A stretch of DNA of 64,000 nucleotides from Megachile rotundata (taxonomy: Eukaryota; Arthropoda; Insecta; Hymenoptera; Megachilidae): NCBI RefSeq assembly GCF_050947335.1, contig NC_134983.1, positions 9,424,001 to 9,488,000 on the forward strand, read 5' to 3'. Shown here piece by piece: positions 12,961 to 25,515 of this stretch. The position numbers and the translations under genes are program-made. How positions within the stretch are numbered: position 1 is the first letter of the stretch; the number at the start of each line of letters is the position of its first letter. Below the pieces are notes generated by a model, which saw only the letters and a program-made list of their open reading frames with translations, had not been told where the DNA came from and did no database searches.

Positions 12961-15900
12961 AAATTTAAGTATAATATTCGTTTATCCACTAACACCTTGA
13001 AACTTCATACTTCAGTTAGCTTATGAATATAATCTCGCTACATTTGTTACAAATGTCACGACACGCGTCTGACAAATAGGAGCTTTCAAGTCGTTTGTAC
13101 GCTGCTTGAAAGCTTTATAGGTGTTCGAATAACCTGATCGATAAAAAATATTCGCATACCAAGCAAACGATATAATTCATTCGTGAAAAACTTTTTTGTT
13201 ACGATGTTGCTTCGATGCTGGGTTGTAAATAATGCTCGCCTATGCTACTCGCGAACGTAGATAGCGTGGCATGCGAACGAATAGAATGGTAAATTACAAT
13301 ATTATAACCCTTTAAGTAATTCATGGTTGTACATGGCGATTAAAGTAGTAAAGTAATCCTTATTTAACGCCTCGTTTCGTCAACTATTACGCATACCGCA
13401 TGAAACAAAGGGTAACAGTTGTATGGAGCCTTGCAATATAGACTGATTTACCAACTTTATAATTTTTTAATAAATATACATAATAGAATAGCAAATTTAC
13501 AATACAAAATATCACAAGTAAATATCACATATAAATACTTTTAATATTTATTTAAGTGATGCTCCTAGTTTATAAACTGAAATTTTGGGATTGTGACTTT
13601 GAAACTTTGAAATTTCATGAATTTTTAAATTAAAAAAAAAATGTTAACATTTAAAAAATTAAAAAAAATTTTTAATTTAAAGATAATACTTTAAAAATCT
13701 CGTAATGCACGACACTAATGAACTAAGTTCCAGCTTCAAGAGTGAAATTCCAAATTTTCAACAATGAATAAAAAAAAGTAAATTATCCACAGAAGTGTCT
13801 TCAGAATCCTCAGAAAATAGGCAACAATCCCGTCGCTGAACAATTGTTGGAAGAATTACTTTGAGTTCTCTCTGGAGGAGAGAGAAGGAAGAAACAATTG
13901 TGCTTGAAATTGAGCTGCGACCGTGTCATTACTCAATAGAATAATTGCTGGTAGCACAAAGAGCGATTAACTCATTAATTATGACGGCTATGGGATTACA
14001 ATTGCAAGCATGGTTAAGAATGAGAACTACGCGAACAAAATACTATCAATTTGACGGTCGCGTTACAGATTTTCACATTTCTTCGCTCGGTATTTTCCCC
14101 TTAATTATCGCGATGCTCTACTGACTACTGAATAACGCGTTGTGAAAACAACGCGTTAATTTCGCGTGCCAAGAATATACAATTATAAAACAAATTCGCG
14201 TTGCAATTTCGTTCCGACGTTCTTCCATTTTCGATCCAATTAAAGCTTCAAACTTGACACGTGTAAAATTCTTTTGTATTTTTTGAAAAGCAATAATTTT
14301 TATTCTTGATCGAAGCGTCCGTGAATGTCATCTCAACTTTAAAATAATATCTTTATCTCGTATATCATCTAATGGAAACCTCTTCGAGATAATATCGTTA
14401 TTGTACTCAGATTATTAATGATAGAACTATTGACGTTAAATGCACACTTTAAATTTAAGAATACGATGGAAAGATAAATACTGATTAACTGATGTGTACA
14501 ATTATTTATGTCAACAATATGTCAGACATTTCAACAACATTTGTAGACACAATTTTTGTAATATAAAATATGGAAACTGAGACCAGCCGTTTTGACTGAC
14601 TGTGTTATTTTTTTTAATGATAACCTCTATTAAAAACATATTCATACGTTAATAAATAAACAAGCACCCAATGTAACAAGTAAATAATACAAATGCATCT
14701 TTCAACCTAATCTAAAACTAAGATTTGTCGAAAATGAAAGATGAATGTTAAAAAGATGATAGACATTACGTTTTGATATTTATAATTTAAATTACGTTAA
14801 TAGTAATAAGTTGCATAAATAATATCAATGGAATCATACATAGTAGCTTTACTATTATTCTCCTACAAAATTAACAATCTTCTATTTCCTCCCAACGAAG
14901 AAAATTTATTGTCATTCTTCAAAAAATGGAGAATCTTCCATTTTTTCCTGATGAAGATCTATCGTTATTCCCTCAAAAATAGAAAATCTTTAATTTTCTC
15001 CCAACGAAAAAAGTTTGTCATTATTCTCCAAAAAGTATTTCCGATTTTGCGTTTTCTTCAAAATCCTCGTCGAGGAATTAGCCGAAACGTTTCGCGACGC
15101 CATTGCAGATTACATCCTCGTAAATCTCGTGAAAGTGATCTTGCGTTAAAAATTATTTCCATTGTCGCTCACGCGAATAAACGAGCAAAAGTCTGACAAT
15201 TTTCTGCTTACGGTTGAACGCTTTAGGAACTGGTTCTTCGGCTTGCGGAAAAATTCACGTTCGCTCGAGACGGTTGAAAAAATCTGTACGTAGGTCAGGA
15301 ATTTCGAATTGCGTGGCGTTCTAATTGAGAAACCATCAACCAGGCGGAATATTGATAGGAGGCAACGTACTTTCCGTGTATGGTTCTGTTTCTCGGACTT
15401 CATCCACGCCTTTCTTAAAACGTCTACGAACTTACGGGGAATTAAAGAATTCGTCAATTTCGCAAGCCGATTTTCGCTGTATGAATTCGAAAATTACCGT
15501 GTTACGACATTTGAAAATTTAGAAACGCGAGAATGCTTGAAACACTGAATGTGCGGAAATGAAAAATTGAAAGTTTGGAAAGGAGAAATTGAAAGTTTCA
15601 AGATGAGATATTGTTCACTTAAAAATGAGAAATCGAGTGTTTCAAGATTCATCAATTTTTAGATTCTATATTTGGAAAGGCAACCTGACGATTTAAACAA
15701 ATATTGAGAACTTAAAAATGTAGCCACCTCAAAATTTGTTAAAAAAACTTGGTAGTTTTTAAATGTGAAAAATTGATCATTCGTTAGCTTCAAATTTAGA
15801 TGAAGTATTTAGAAAATTAAAAACTTGATGTTCAGAAAGTTTGAAAATTCAAGAGTGTAAAAGAAAATATGAAAATGCAAAAATGTAAAAAAATAAAAAG

Positions 15901-16380
15901 TTTGAAAATTGAAGAGTATAAAAAAATGAAAAATTTGGAGAACGACACAAAACAGATTCTAGAATATCGCCAACACAATACGAGATAGGAAATCATTCGA
16001 AACCCGAAGATTGCTTTGTGTTCAGTCACCGAGTTTCTTCAGTTTCTGCGGTTGGATCGAGTTCCCTGGTTGACTTTTATTCAGAAACTATCTCGACCGA
16101 GATAAATAATCATTTTTTGCATCTATGAATACATATTAAGACTCGCAAACGCGTTTCAATCGCGGTCATTTTTTCCAGAGCCATGTATCCGCACGTTGAG
16201 TATGGTTTTCATGCAGGTCGGGAGAAACGGTGAAAACTTCTCAAATGTTTTGCCACGCGTATAGCTTTCCTCGACCATCTCCGTTCCATCTCGCTTCGCA
16301 ATGTGAGCGCTGAAATAATGTTAATTTGAAATTACACTCTGTTACCGCGAAACGTGGTATTTAAGTAATTTACTTAAGAT
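12961..16380. other. Non-coding region upstream of laccase-2
   Basis: AT-rich, no recognised gene. It contains another degenerate low-complexity tract (listed separately) and A/T homopolymer runs near 13630-13670. Short open frames have no coding character. Confidence 0.45.
15540..15950. repeat. Degenerate GAAAATTGAAA low-complexity tract
   Basis: Repeated words such as GAAAATTGAA, AAGTTTGAAA and AAAATGTAAA with no fixed period. It is the same style as the other AAATTT tracts in the window. Confidence 0.6.
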
Positions 16381-16399
16381 AGCGCGAATAGTATTCTAT

Positions 16400-16501
16400 G
16401 ATATATAAGGCGGTGCATCGAACATTCTCGAGTAATTAACTGAATTTAATACAATCAGCGTTACAATGTTTCCCACCATATTATTGCTTCAACTATCAAG
16501 G
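16400..16501 (+). promoter_or_regulatory. Possible TATA promoter and tiny 5' exon before laccase-2
   Basis: A TATA-like element (ATATATAAGG, 16401-16410) is followed about 60 bases later by ATG at 16466. A 12-codon hydrophobic frame (M-F-P-T-I-L-L-L-Q-L-S-R) then ends at a splice-donor-like GTATAA. This resembles the short first coding exons of many secreted cuticle proteins. However, its phase (0) does not match the first laccase exon found (needs 1), so a direct join would hit a stop. An unseen small exon, or a different role, would be needed. Confidence 0.2.
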
Positions 16502-16957
16502 GTATAAACAAATATATCTTCCATATTATTGCAGTAATTAAAGAACCAACGTTTTAGACCCCCAACGATGATTCTAGCTATAGATTATAAATTTTCTGGA
16601 GCATTAACCGGCTACGCATATAGAATCATTGTTTACACTCTAATGATTTCATATTTCTAAATTTACGTTCCTTTTTACACCTAATAACAAATTACTAATA
16701 GAATTATGATTGTATGATTTATTTCGCATAACTTTATTCATTTTGTAAAATGCAATTAGTAAAATATAAGCTACTAATGTGAAACATAGTGGCAGGTAAA
16801 ATTGAACATGTTCATTTTTACGCCGTGATTAATATCTTACAATAAACATTACATGCGTGCAGACTCGTATCAATTAGCAGCAATTTTATTTGATATATCC
16901 TATGAATTTAACGTTAATAAAAGTGGTAGAAATGACGGACGATTTCTTTGTTTACAG

Positions 16958-19900
16958 ACTTAGCCACTGATCAGACAGCGGCATCTTCCTTCTGGACTCC
17001 CACCATCAAGACAAGCAACATCTTCGATGAAGCCGCAAACTTCTTCCCTACCGGACATGGTCTGGTCCAAACTCACCCGACCGGAAATGTGTTTCGAAGT
17101 GGATTCGGTGGTATCGACAACTTGGGTAGTCGAGGGGTAACTGTTCGACCACCAAGAACGAGACCACTCGACTACAGTGAACGAGCTACCGCTGAACTTC
17201 GACGAAACCCAGCATTATCGTCCCCTGATGAATGCGCAAGAGCTTGCCGAGAAAATGAACCACCCAGGATATGCTATTATCACTTCACCCTCGAATATTA
17301 TATGGTCCTTGGAGCGTAAGTGTTCTTTGGTCAAAAATTGTTAACTTTTGATTATCTGGAGAAAGTTTGTAAAGTCAAAGAAAACTTTGAAGTTCCAAAG
17401 TCTCAAATTGCATGGTTGTGAAATTTTTAAGTTCCGAAATACTGTAGACCTGAAGTCCCATATCCCCGAAGTCCCAAACTCCCGAAGTCCCAAACTCCCG
17501 AAGTCTCAAACTCCCGAAGTCCCAAACTCCCGAAGTCCCAAACTCCCGAAGTCTCGTAATCCCAAAATCTCAAAGTTCTAAAATTACAAAATTTCGAAAT
17601 TTCACAGACCCGAGATTTCAAGTTCCCCAAATCCCACAATCCCAAATTTGTAAAGTGCTGAAATCTCATAGCCCCGAAACTCCACAATCTCTAAATCTCA
17701 AAGTCCCAAGTTGAATATTAATTTGTCATGTTTTACAGCGCTTGTCAAATCTGCACCCCTAACGCTACTAACGTCGTGTGGAGCGACTGTCAGTGTGTTC
17801 TTGCGGATGGTGTTGAAAGAGGAATTCTAACAGCGAACAGAATGGTACCTGGACCCAGTATCCAAGTATGTCAAGGTGACAAAGTGGTGATCGATGTGGA
17901 AAATCATATCGAAGGTATGGAAGTTACCATTCACTGGCACGGTATATGGCAGAGAGGATCTCAATACTATGATGGTGTACCATTTGTGACACAGTGTCCA
18001 ATTCAAGAGGGTAGCACCTTCAGGTACTAGTTATTTATTATAGTATTATAGTTTAATATTATTTCGTTTGATATTATTTGAATCTACTTAGTATTCATCT
18101 CGTTTAGTATGTAATAATTATTTAGCATTTGTTTCTTATAAACTGTAATGATGATTGTCTGTTTATAGATACCAATGGTTGGCAGGAAACGAAGGAACAC
18201 ATTTCTGGCACGCTCACACTGGTTTACAAAAGATAGACGGTCTCTATGGTAGCATCGTTGTGCGTCAACCACCGAGCAAAGATCCTAACAGTCATCTTTA
18301 TGATTATGACTTGACTACCCACGTTGTACTTCTTAGCGATTGGTTCCATGAAAACGCGGCCGAACGTTTCCCTGGACGTCTCGCAGTTAACACGGGTCAA
18401 GCGCCTGAAAGTGTGCTGATCAACGGAAAAGGACAATTTAGGGTACGACTGAAACTCGGTCGAGTTTTTTCGGTGATTTCTCTCTTTCTAAGAAAAAGGA
18501 CTTACACCTCGGTTATGACTTACATATCATTTACATATCAGTACTGTGGATGTTTATTTATATCAGAGTTGTAAGGGAAATTTATATCGTGTAGTCTATT
18601 AGAAACAAAGTAACATACATGACACAAGGATACATACATCGATATCACTTAATATGGTACACGACAACATGACAGGACATGATATGAACAAGATACTAGA
18701 GCGACGTGTATACATGACGCCAACATGATCTAACATGGTACATACATGATGCCGACAAAGTATATGATACGAACATGATACTAGGATGGCATGACATGAT
18801 ACAAACGTGATACTAACATATTATGACATGTGCTCATGTTTGTATACTACGTCATATAGTAGCTTCATCATGTAGAAGTATATAAATCATGCCTATTAAC
18901 TTGATACTAATATGTACCGGTCCTGACAGTCTCTGGAAATAGCCATCATGAACGATACGGTATAAAGTGGTAAACATAGCATGGTCCATATCAATAAAGA
19001 GCATAATAACCACTTTGATCAGCCTCGAAGTTAGCCGTAAAAGAGTCATGGACCATTTAATTTTCATTTATTGCAGACATTAAAGATCGTATCATTATAG
19101 GATCGTAATTTTGTCTACAGGATCCCAATACCGGTTTCATGACGAACACACCGTTGGAAGTGTTTACCATAACTCCGGGACGGCGTTATCGTTTCCGGTT
19201 AATCAACTCGTTCGGGTCAGTTTGTCCATCCCAGATCACGTTCGAAGGTCACTCGCTGACCATCATCGCGACCGATGGCGAAGCTGTGCAACCGGTCAGC
19301 GTGGACACCATTATCTCGTTCTCCGGTAAAAATGTTCTTTCCAGCCGACTATTCCTTTCCACCTAGTACCGTTATAACACCGAGGGAAAGCTGTTTTAAT
19401 TACTCGTCGTAAAAGTGAAATACCGTTTCAATGATTTACAGGTGAACGATACGATTTCGTTATAAACGCGGATCAACCAGTCGGCGCGTATTGGATCCAA
19501 GTTCGCTCCCTTGGAGAGTGCGGTATTCCGCGTGCCCAACAGCTGGGCATATTGCGCTATGCCCGTGGCCCTTACCAACCGACGTCTACGGCACCAACTT
19601 ACGATTTTGGTCTTCCGCAGGGAGTAGTAAGTAGAGTTACAACATTTCTACCTACTTAATACGGCATTGTAGACCATTTTCTAAAGCTACTCATGTTTAG
19701 TAGGTTTTTGTTAGATCAACACTCCGAAGAAATATAACGTAACAGATATACGAGGTTGACGAGACCATTAGTCGTTAATTGACATTAGCAACATATATCA
19801 CTGAATCCTAATAAGCCTTGATCGCTATATCCCAATATCGTCATCTATCCTTAAATCCTATATCTCAGATCCCTATGTCCCGATATCCTCGTTTTTTAGA

Positions 19901-21732
19901 CCCTATAGGTCAGTAAGTTCGCAATCTAAATAGCACAAAAACATATTAATTATTCGCCTTGCCCATGTGAAATTCTCCTGTGTTTCATGTTACTAATTGA
20001 CGTTTCTTTAGGTACTGAATCCCCTGGACGCGATTTGTAATCGCGAACGCGAAGACGCAATCTGCGTGAACCAATTGAAGAACGCTCGTCAAATCGACCA
20101 AGGAATTCTCCAACAGCGGCCGGACGTGAAAATATTCTTGCCATTCCGTTTCCTCTTCTACAGGCCAGAAGAAGTCTTCCAGCCGCAAACGTATAATCGA
20201 TTCTTAGGTAAGAGACAGCGATTTCAAAACCTTCGATCATGATCGATTCATTTCTTTCGGAGGATAGCTTCTTTTTCCCGGCTCGGCGTGACGCAATGCG
20301 TCATTTATATCATTGAATCTATTTAATATCGGAATTCAATCGTCTGTCATTTCGATGCTGCGTATGTTTGCAGTTGCACCGACCGGAGATCATGTAATCT
20401 CTCTTGTGGATGAAATCTCGTTCACGTTTCCGCCGGCACCTCCGCTTTCGCAAATCGACGACATCCCGCCTGAACAATTTTGCAACGGGGATAATAGACC
20501 TGCGGACTGCGGCGCTAACTGTATGTGCACCCATCAAGTTGATATCCCGCACAACGCCGTCGTCGAAGTGGTTCTCGTCGATGAAGGTACGATAGCTCTC
20601 GTAAAGAACAAATTCTGCATAATTAATAGAGTCACTAAGTGGCAAATTTTTTAGGTATGCTCACATGTAATAAGTGTGGATATTAGAAACTATGAGAGTT
20701 AGCTGAGAGACCTGAAGTTACTAAACAGAGTGCAATCTTACTGTATTACCTCTTCTGTATATCGCATATAGTTTCACGTACATTAGTAATGTTTTTCCAT
20801 TATTCTCACTTTAGTCAATTTTCAAATGTACAAGTTAATATATTTTCAAACTATTCATACTTGATATATTACCAAGTTGCTAATTGACTTCATAGCGTTA
20901 CCGCGATATAGTACAGTCTTTTTGTACGGACATGGAAATAAAAACTTTTGATGCTACAGTCTGTAACGAGCATTTGGCAGTGAACGTCTTAATGTGTTAA
21001 CACGTCATATTTCGGTGACCTCTTTTACAGTTCAACAACCGAATCTTTCGCATCCGTTCCACTTGCACGGTTATGCGTTCAACGTAATCGGTATCGGCCG
21101 TTCACCAGACAAGAATGTGAAGAAGATTAATTTGAAACATGCGTTGGATCTCGACAAGAGAGGTCTCCTCAATCGACAGTTCAATCTTCCACCTGCCAAG
21201 GACACCATTGCTGTTCCAAACAATGGCTATGTCATCTTCCGGTTCCGTGCGGATAATCCTGGTAAGCAAATGAACGATGCAACATTGTGTGCAGCTCTGT
21301 AGAAAATATTATTTATTACTTATTCATTGAGTGACAATTCTGAAACAATCATAACCTAAAAGTATGAAAGTATCGGTGTTGCAAGTTATAATTAAAATTA
21401 GGCACTTAATAATTTTAAATAAAAATTCAAGCTTGTAGAATGAAATAAATTCTTAAGTGCTTAAGTTAACATTCGAACGTTGCCAACGGCAATATAACGT
21501 TAGTCTACTTTACTCAATGATCGTCGATCAACGTAATTATCATTTTCTACTTTTTTCAGGATACTGGTTATTCCATTGTCACTTCCTGTTCCACATACTG
21601 ATCGGAATGAACCTGATACTGCACGTTGGAACACACGCTGATCTTCCACCAATACCGCCCAATTTCCCAAGATGCGGAGACCATCTACCGCCAATAACAC
21701 CACCTTCGCTATCGCTGGACTCGTTTCACTGA
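16958..21732 (+). CDS. Lac2: Laccase-2 (multicopper oxidase), 5' exon missing
   Basis: Secreted phenoloxidase. In insects laccase-2 oxidises catechols such as N-acyldopamines in new cuticle to drive tanning and sclerotisation. Exons: 16958-17315, 17739-18023, 18169-18442, 19121-19325, 19442-19626, 20012-20207, 20374-20586, 21031-21261, 21560-21732 (stop TGA), in frame throughout, about 705 residues. All copper-ligand motifs are intact: HWHG (17932-17943), WHAH (18206-18217), HPFHLHG (21051-21071), and HCHFLFHILIGM (21574-21609) with a Met axial ligand for the type 1 copper. The first exon carries the cysteine-rich segment typical of insect laccases (DECARACRE...PPRICYYHF). The chain opens in phase 1 with no start codon, so the signal-peptide exon lies upstream and was not found. 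One set of 3' exons is visible. Very close similarity to insect laccase-2 makes the family call firm. Confidence 0.95.
17455..17710. repeat. CCCGAAGTCCCAAACT minisatellite in laccase-2 intron
   Basis: Lies in the intron between the exons ending 17315 and starting 17739. The core is about five consecutive near-identical units of roughly 16 bases (CCCAAACTCCCGAAGT, some with TCTCAA) at 17464-17560. It decays into looser CCCAAATC/CCCGAAAC words. Short open frames across it on both strands are repeat artefacts. Confidence 0.85.
18610..18850. repeat. Degenerate ACATGATAC repeat in laccase-2 intron
   Basis: Intronic stretch with many variants of ACATGATAC, GACATGATAC and TACATGATGC at irregular 15-25 base spacing. 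It looks like a decayed minisatellite. No coding potential. Confidence 0.65.
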
Positions 21733-24700
21733 TCTTGAAAAAGGTCGAAATCGAGGCGGTCCAAAGCATATACAATATTATTAGCGTATTCCTGTAAAGT
21801 AGTCACGGTATGCTGTAGCGAAATCATTTCGTAATTTCTTCCTTTCGTCGGGTCGTTCGTCGAAAAGCGTTTCTCAGCGAGAGAAATATAACAAACAGCT
21901 GAAGAGTTGTGGTCCTCGAGAATGAGGTGCACAGACAACGGACAGTAGCACGAGTGATCCTTTTTAATCAGACATAATCGATATAGAGTTCTTGGTGCCG
22001 TGATAACGATCGTTCCCGAACGACGAATACGACTTTACTGTGCAGAGATGACTCGTTGGCTAGCGCAGTGATGGGCAGATCAAGTTCTTCAACTTTTAAG
22101 TTTCCGAATTTTTAAATTTAGTGATTTAAAATTTTGCAGTTTATAAATTTTCAATAACAAATTTCCAAATTTTTAAATTGAGAAATGTAGAGGTATAGAA
22201 ATTAAAAATTGTCGAGTTTTTAAATCTTCAAAAGTCTGAACGCTCACGAGCTCACATGCCCATTACTGATCTAGCGGAAGAAATACAGGTGAGATTGAAT
22301 ATAGCCGTTGACTCCCCCTTCTCTAACTCAATCCTAGAGATACTCATGCATTTTCGTTATTTGCCCAAATGTTCTCCGCGCTTGTGCCCCTGTCCTTATC
22401 CCGCTAGCCATCTTGTCATCTCTGCACAAGTACGTTGGCAACAGTCGATATTTATTAAGTCCCGGATGCTTTACGTCTCTAACTCGTGTCCATCAAACTT
22501 GTTCAATCTGGCGATTTCGATCAAGCAACATCATTCACAGAGCATAAAGCATCCGTATAAATTATGTAGGTACGCGCAAATGTTACTAATATTTGTAACT
22601 CTGTAAATAATGTAGAAATAGTCGTTACATTTTAACGAGACATTAACGCGGGAGTGTTGGGGTAAAATATGAAGATTATAACGCGCGGTGGAATCTGCGA
22701 GACAATATGCAGCGAAGACCTTTCACCGTGAGACGATCGATCGGTGATCATTAGAGAAACGCTGTTTAAGGAAACTCGATCCGTTCGATTCAGATGATCA
22801 TGGCTGCTCCCCGAGTCAGACCGACACTGAAACGTTTCGCTTAACGGGATCGAATCCAGGTTCCTAAAGTGGCCTTAGTTAGGGAGAAAATTCGTGCCCG
22901 TAATTGGAGCATGTTGCTTTCGTTCTTATCCTTGTCGGCTTTTCGAGTGCAGTAATTAGAATGAAGAAAAACAACCGCGAGAAAGACAAGGAAGCGTATA
23001 GTTATTGCGTAACGCGTAGAAGAGAAGAAAGAAAGCAGAAAAAAAAAGTAATATTCGTAGAGATTAGTGTCAAGGAAGACGGGAGAGGTGTCAAAGAGAT
23101 TCTCGACGTAACTCTGGCGGTAAAAAGCGTTCCATTCGATATTTCCATTCACCCTTGCGAAACACGCGCGCCAGGTTGCGTCGTTTTTTGTTTTTCTTTC
23201 TTATTTTTTTTTCTAGATCGAATTTAACGATTCCGTTCACTATTTATTTGCTCACCGCGAAATTTCAACGCGTAAACCTCACTCATTGAGATTCACTCGT
23301 CTTTGCGGTTATTGGAGATGGAAGCAAGTTCAATATACGATGTTGTCATTGATCGGTTAGTAAAGATTGGTACAGCTGGTAATACATTAGGTTGGTCAAC
23401 AAGGTTTCTTCTTTAATATAATTCTACGATGCTAGAGAGCGTCACTAGCGCAGCGAAAGTAGTATGACGAGAATCTACCATATTAAAAACAAATCAATTG
23501 CGATACAAAAGTTTCACTTTATGAAATTCAAAATATTTTACAAAAATAATTTCGTAAAAACGCTAGTGAATCAATGTAGGTTGGGAAAGCACACTCTTAG
23601 CTACCTGACTGAAAGTATATTTCATATCTATCATCAATCAATGCTGCCTGGTGCAGCAATAACACGATTACCGATAATCATTCTTCTCTCTTAAAGTACT
23701 GATAAACAGTTCGAAACTGTTTAGCTCAATTCGAACGTACTTGCATATATTTGAATTCCACCTCCAATATCAACACACGATCATCGTGCCGAAACATACG
23801 AGTGATTGATTGACGAACGCGAACATCGAATCAATGTCCCTCCTCCTTTTATACGTAACTTTCTCGAAAGTCATAGAAGTTTGATCGTGTAAAAGTACTT
23901 AACCCTCGGACGCGACAAACATCGTTGTCCGCTAATACACATATACATCAGCACATATACATAGTTGTACGTTTATTCATGGTGCCTCCGTTTTCTTTAT
24001 CACGAGTGGAGAAATACATTTAAACGACTTACTCGCAGACTCACAATTCACGAACGCTTTAGCAGGCTCGATCGTGGCGGGGGGTGCGGTTGCTCGTGGG
24101 CAGCACACTTGCACCTGGTCGCGTTTCGCGCTTTTGTAGATAAAAGAGAAACAGCCCCTTTGGTTCATTGCTGCTGAATACGCTCGAAACGGAGCCGTTA
24201 AAACACGAAATACTCGATCGCGACGATTCGTGGTCACCGACGATAAACTAACGAGCGAAATGTGTTGCCGGTCAGTTCTAGCCAGTTCGACATCATTTAT
24301 CCATGCAATTTATGACGAAGGAGTAGCACGCCTGAACCGACAACCGGCAATGCCATACTCGAAATCGTTGCGGCTTAAAACTTGTATTCGCGTTAATTGT
24401 CGATTAACCGAGACACCAGAATCGATGCTCGCTTTCGAGGATCGTCGAGAGCTTATATTTTAATTGGATTAAGTGCTTTGGATTTTCCAGAACAACGGGA
24501 TTACGTTCTAATTATGATAGATTTCACGGACGAACGAGAACGTGCCTGTCGTTCGTAAAAGCGGATCGTTATTTATTTGTTAAAGACATTTCATTCATTG
24601 TATTCTATTTAACGTTATCGCGAATTGTCTTCCTCTCTTTGCTTAATTTATTTACTCTCATTTTTTTAAACTGCGTGTTTGTCATGTATAAATGCGGACA

Positions 24701-25200
24701 TTAACGCGTATATCATAAAAAATTAACAACGAAGATTTTTATATTTTTTACTTGTACACAATGTATGATTACGTAACGAAACGCTTAAGAGATTCAAACG
24801 TTATCGTCCACGAACAAAGATGAGTTTTCGTGTTTTTGTACAGGTAGTATTTAAGCGAGTAATTCGCGTATACTCCGTTATCAGATAAAGATGTACATTT
24901 AATAATAAATTTGTTTTTAAAATGTTCGTCTATCTTTTCACCGTTTATAAAAACCTTTTTAGAAACTTCCATGAAGATATCCGAACCTCAGCTTCAGAAT
25001 ATAATGAACCACACGTTTGAATTTTGAAAGGAAAACATGTCGAATCGGTAATTGTAAGAAAATGTTCATCATAATACTTACGATAATATACGTGGTGGAC
25101 AAAAATAGGTAAATACGGCGGAGAACTGATAAAATAAACAATATATAAAATAAAACATCACTGGGTATATGAATTTAGTATCGTGAACGTTGTAAATGCA
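21733..25200. other. Intergenic region downstream of laccase-2
   Basis: No gene recognised. 22090-22230 is another AAATTT-type low-complexity stretch. I looked for a second set of laccase 3' exons (HPFHLHG or HCH...H motifs) as in beetles and saw none. The remaining open frames are short and unstructured. Confidence 0.5.
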
Positions 25201-25208
25201 CATGCGCA
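25201..25208 (+). promoter_or_regulatory. CATGCGCA motif upstream of prenylcysteine oxidase
   Basis: CATGCGCA followed by TTGCTCTTGGTTAC. The same core and downstream context (GCATGCGCATTGC, then TGGTTAC) recurs upstream of the SLC35E2 gene at 34108-34130. The octamer resembles half of the NRF-1/Ewg consensus. A promoter role is inferred from its position about 310 bases before the start codon. Confidence 0.4.
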
Positions 25209-25256
25209 TTGCTCTTGGTTACCAGCATGCTCGAACCAATTATGTCCAATAGACAC

Positions 25257-25423
25257 AGTCACAGTATAAGAAAGCACAGTAGGCTCACTCTGCCCAAAAG
25301 TGGCCCAAAAGTTGTCACTCGCGCATGACCGAATCGCACAACCAGCAACATGGCGATCTTTTGGTCATGAGATCAAAGGTGCCGACACGGAGTGAGCATA
25401 CTGTGCTTTCTTATACTGTGACT
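25257..25423. mobile_element. Small inverted-repeat element (MITE-like) in promoter
   Basis: Two 34-base arms (25257-25290 and 25390-25423) are reverse complements with one mismatch. They contain CACAGTATAAGAAAGCACAG and enclose about 99 bases. No clear target duplication was found. Its closeness to the prenylcysteine oxidase start (25516) means it lies in or near that promoter. It could instead be a transcribed hairpin. Confidence 0.6.
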
Positions 25424-25515
25424 CAGTCGAACAAGTTATATTTTTTTTCAAAAATAATATTGTGTATGCTATTGTATTTGTATATGTAAAATATTGTACA
25501 TACTAGTCCGAAAAT

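Noticed and set aside
22841..23227. Overlapping charged frames on both strands
   Set aside because: Low-complexity Lys/Arg/Glu composition from an A-rich stretch, with no domain or exon neighbours.
25105..25135. CGGAGAACTGATAA, a 14-base match to the 3' part of the miR-184 mature sequence
   Set aside because: The seed does not match and no complementary arm exists nearby to form the precursor hairpin.
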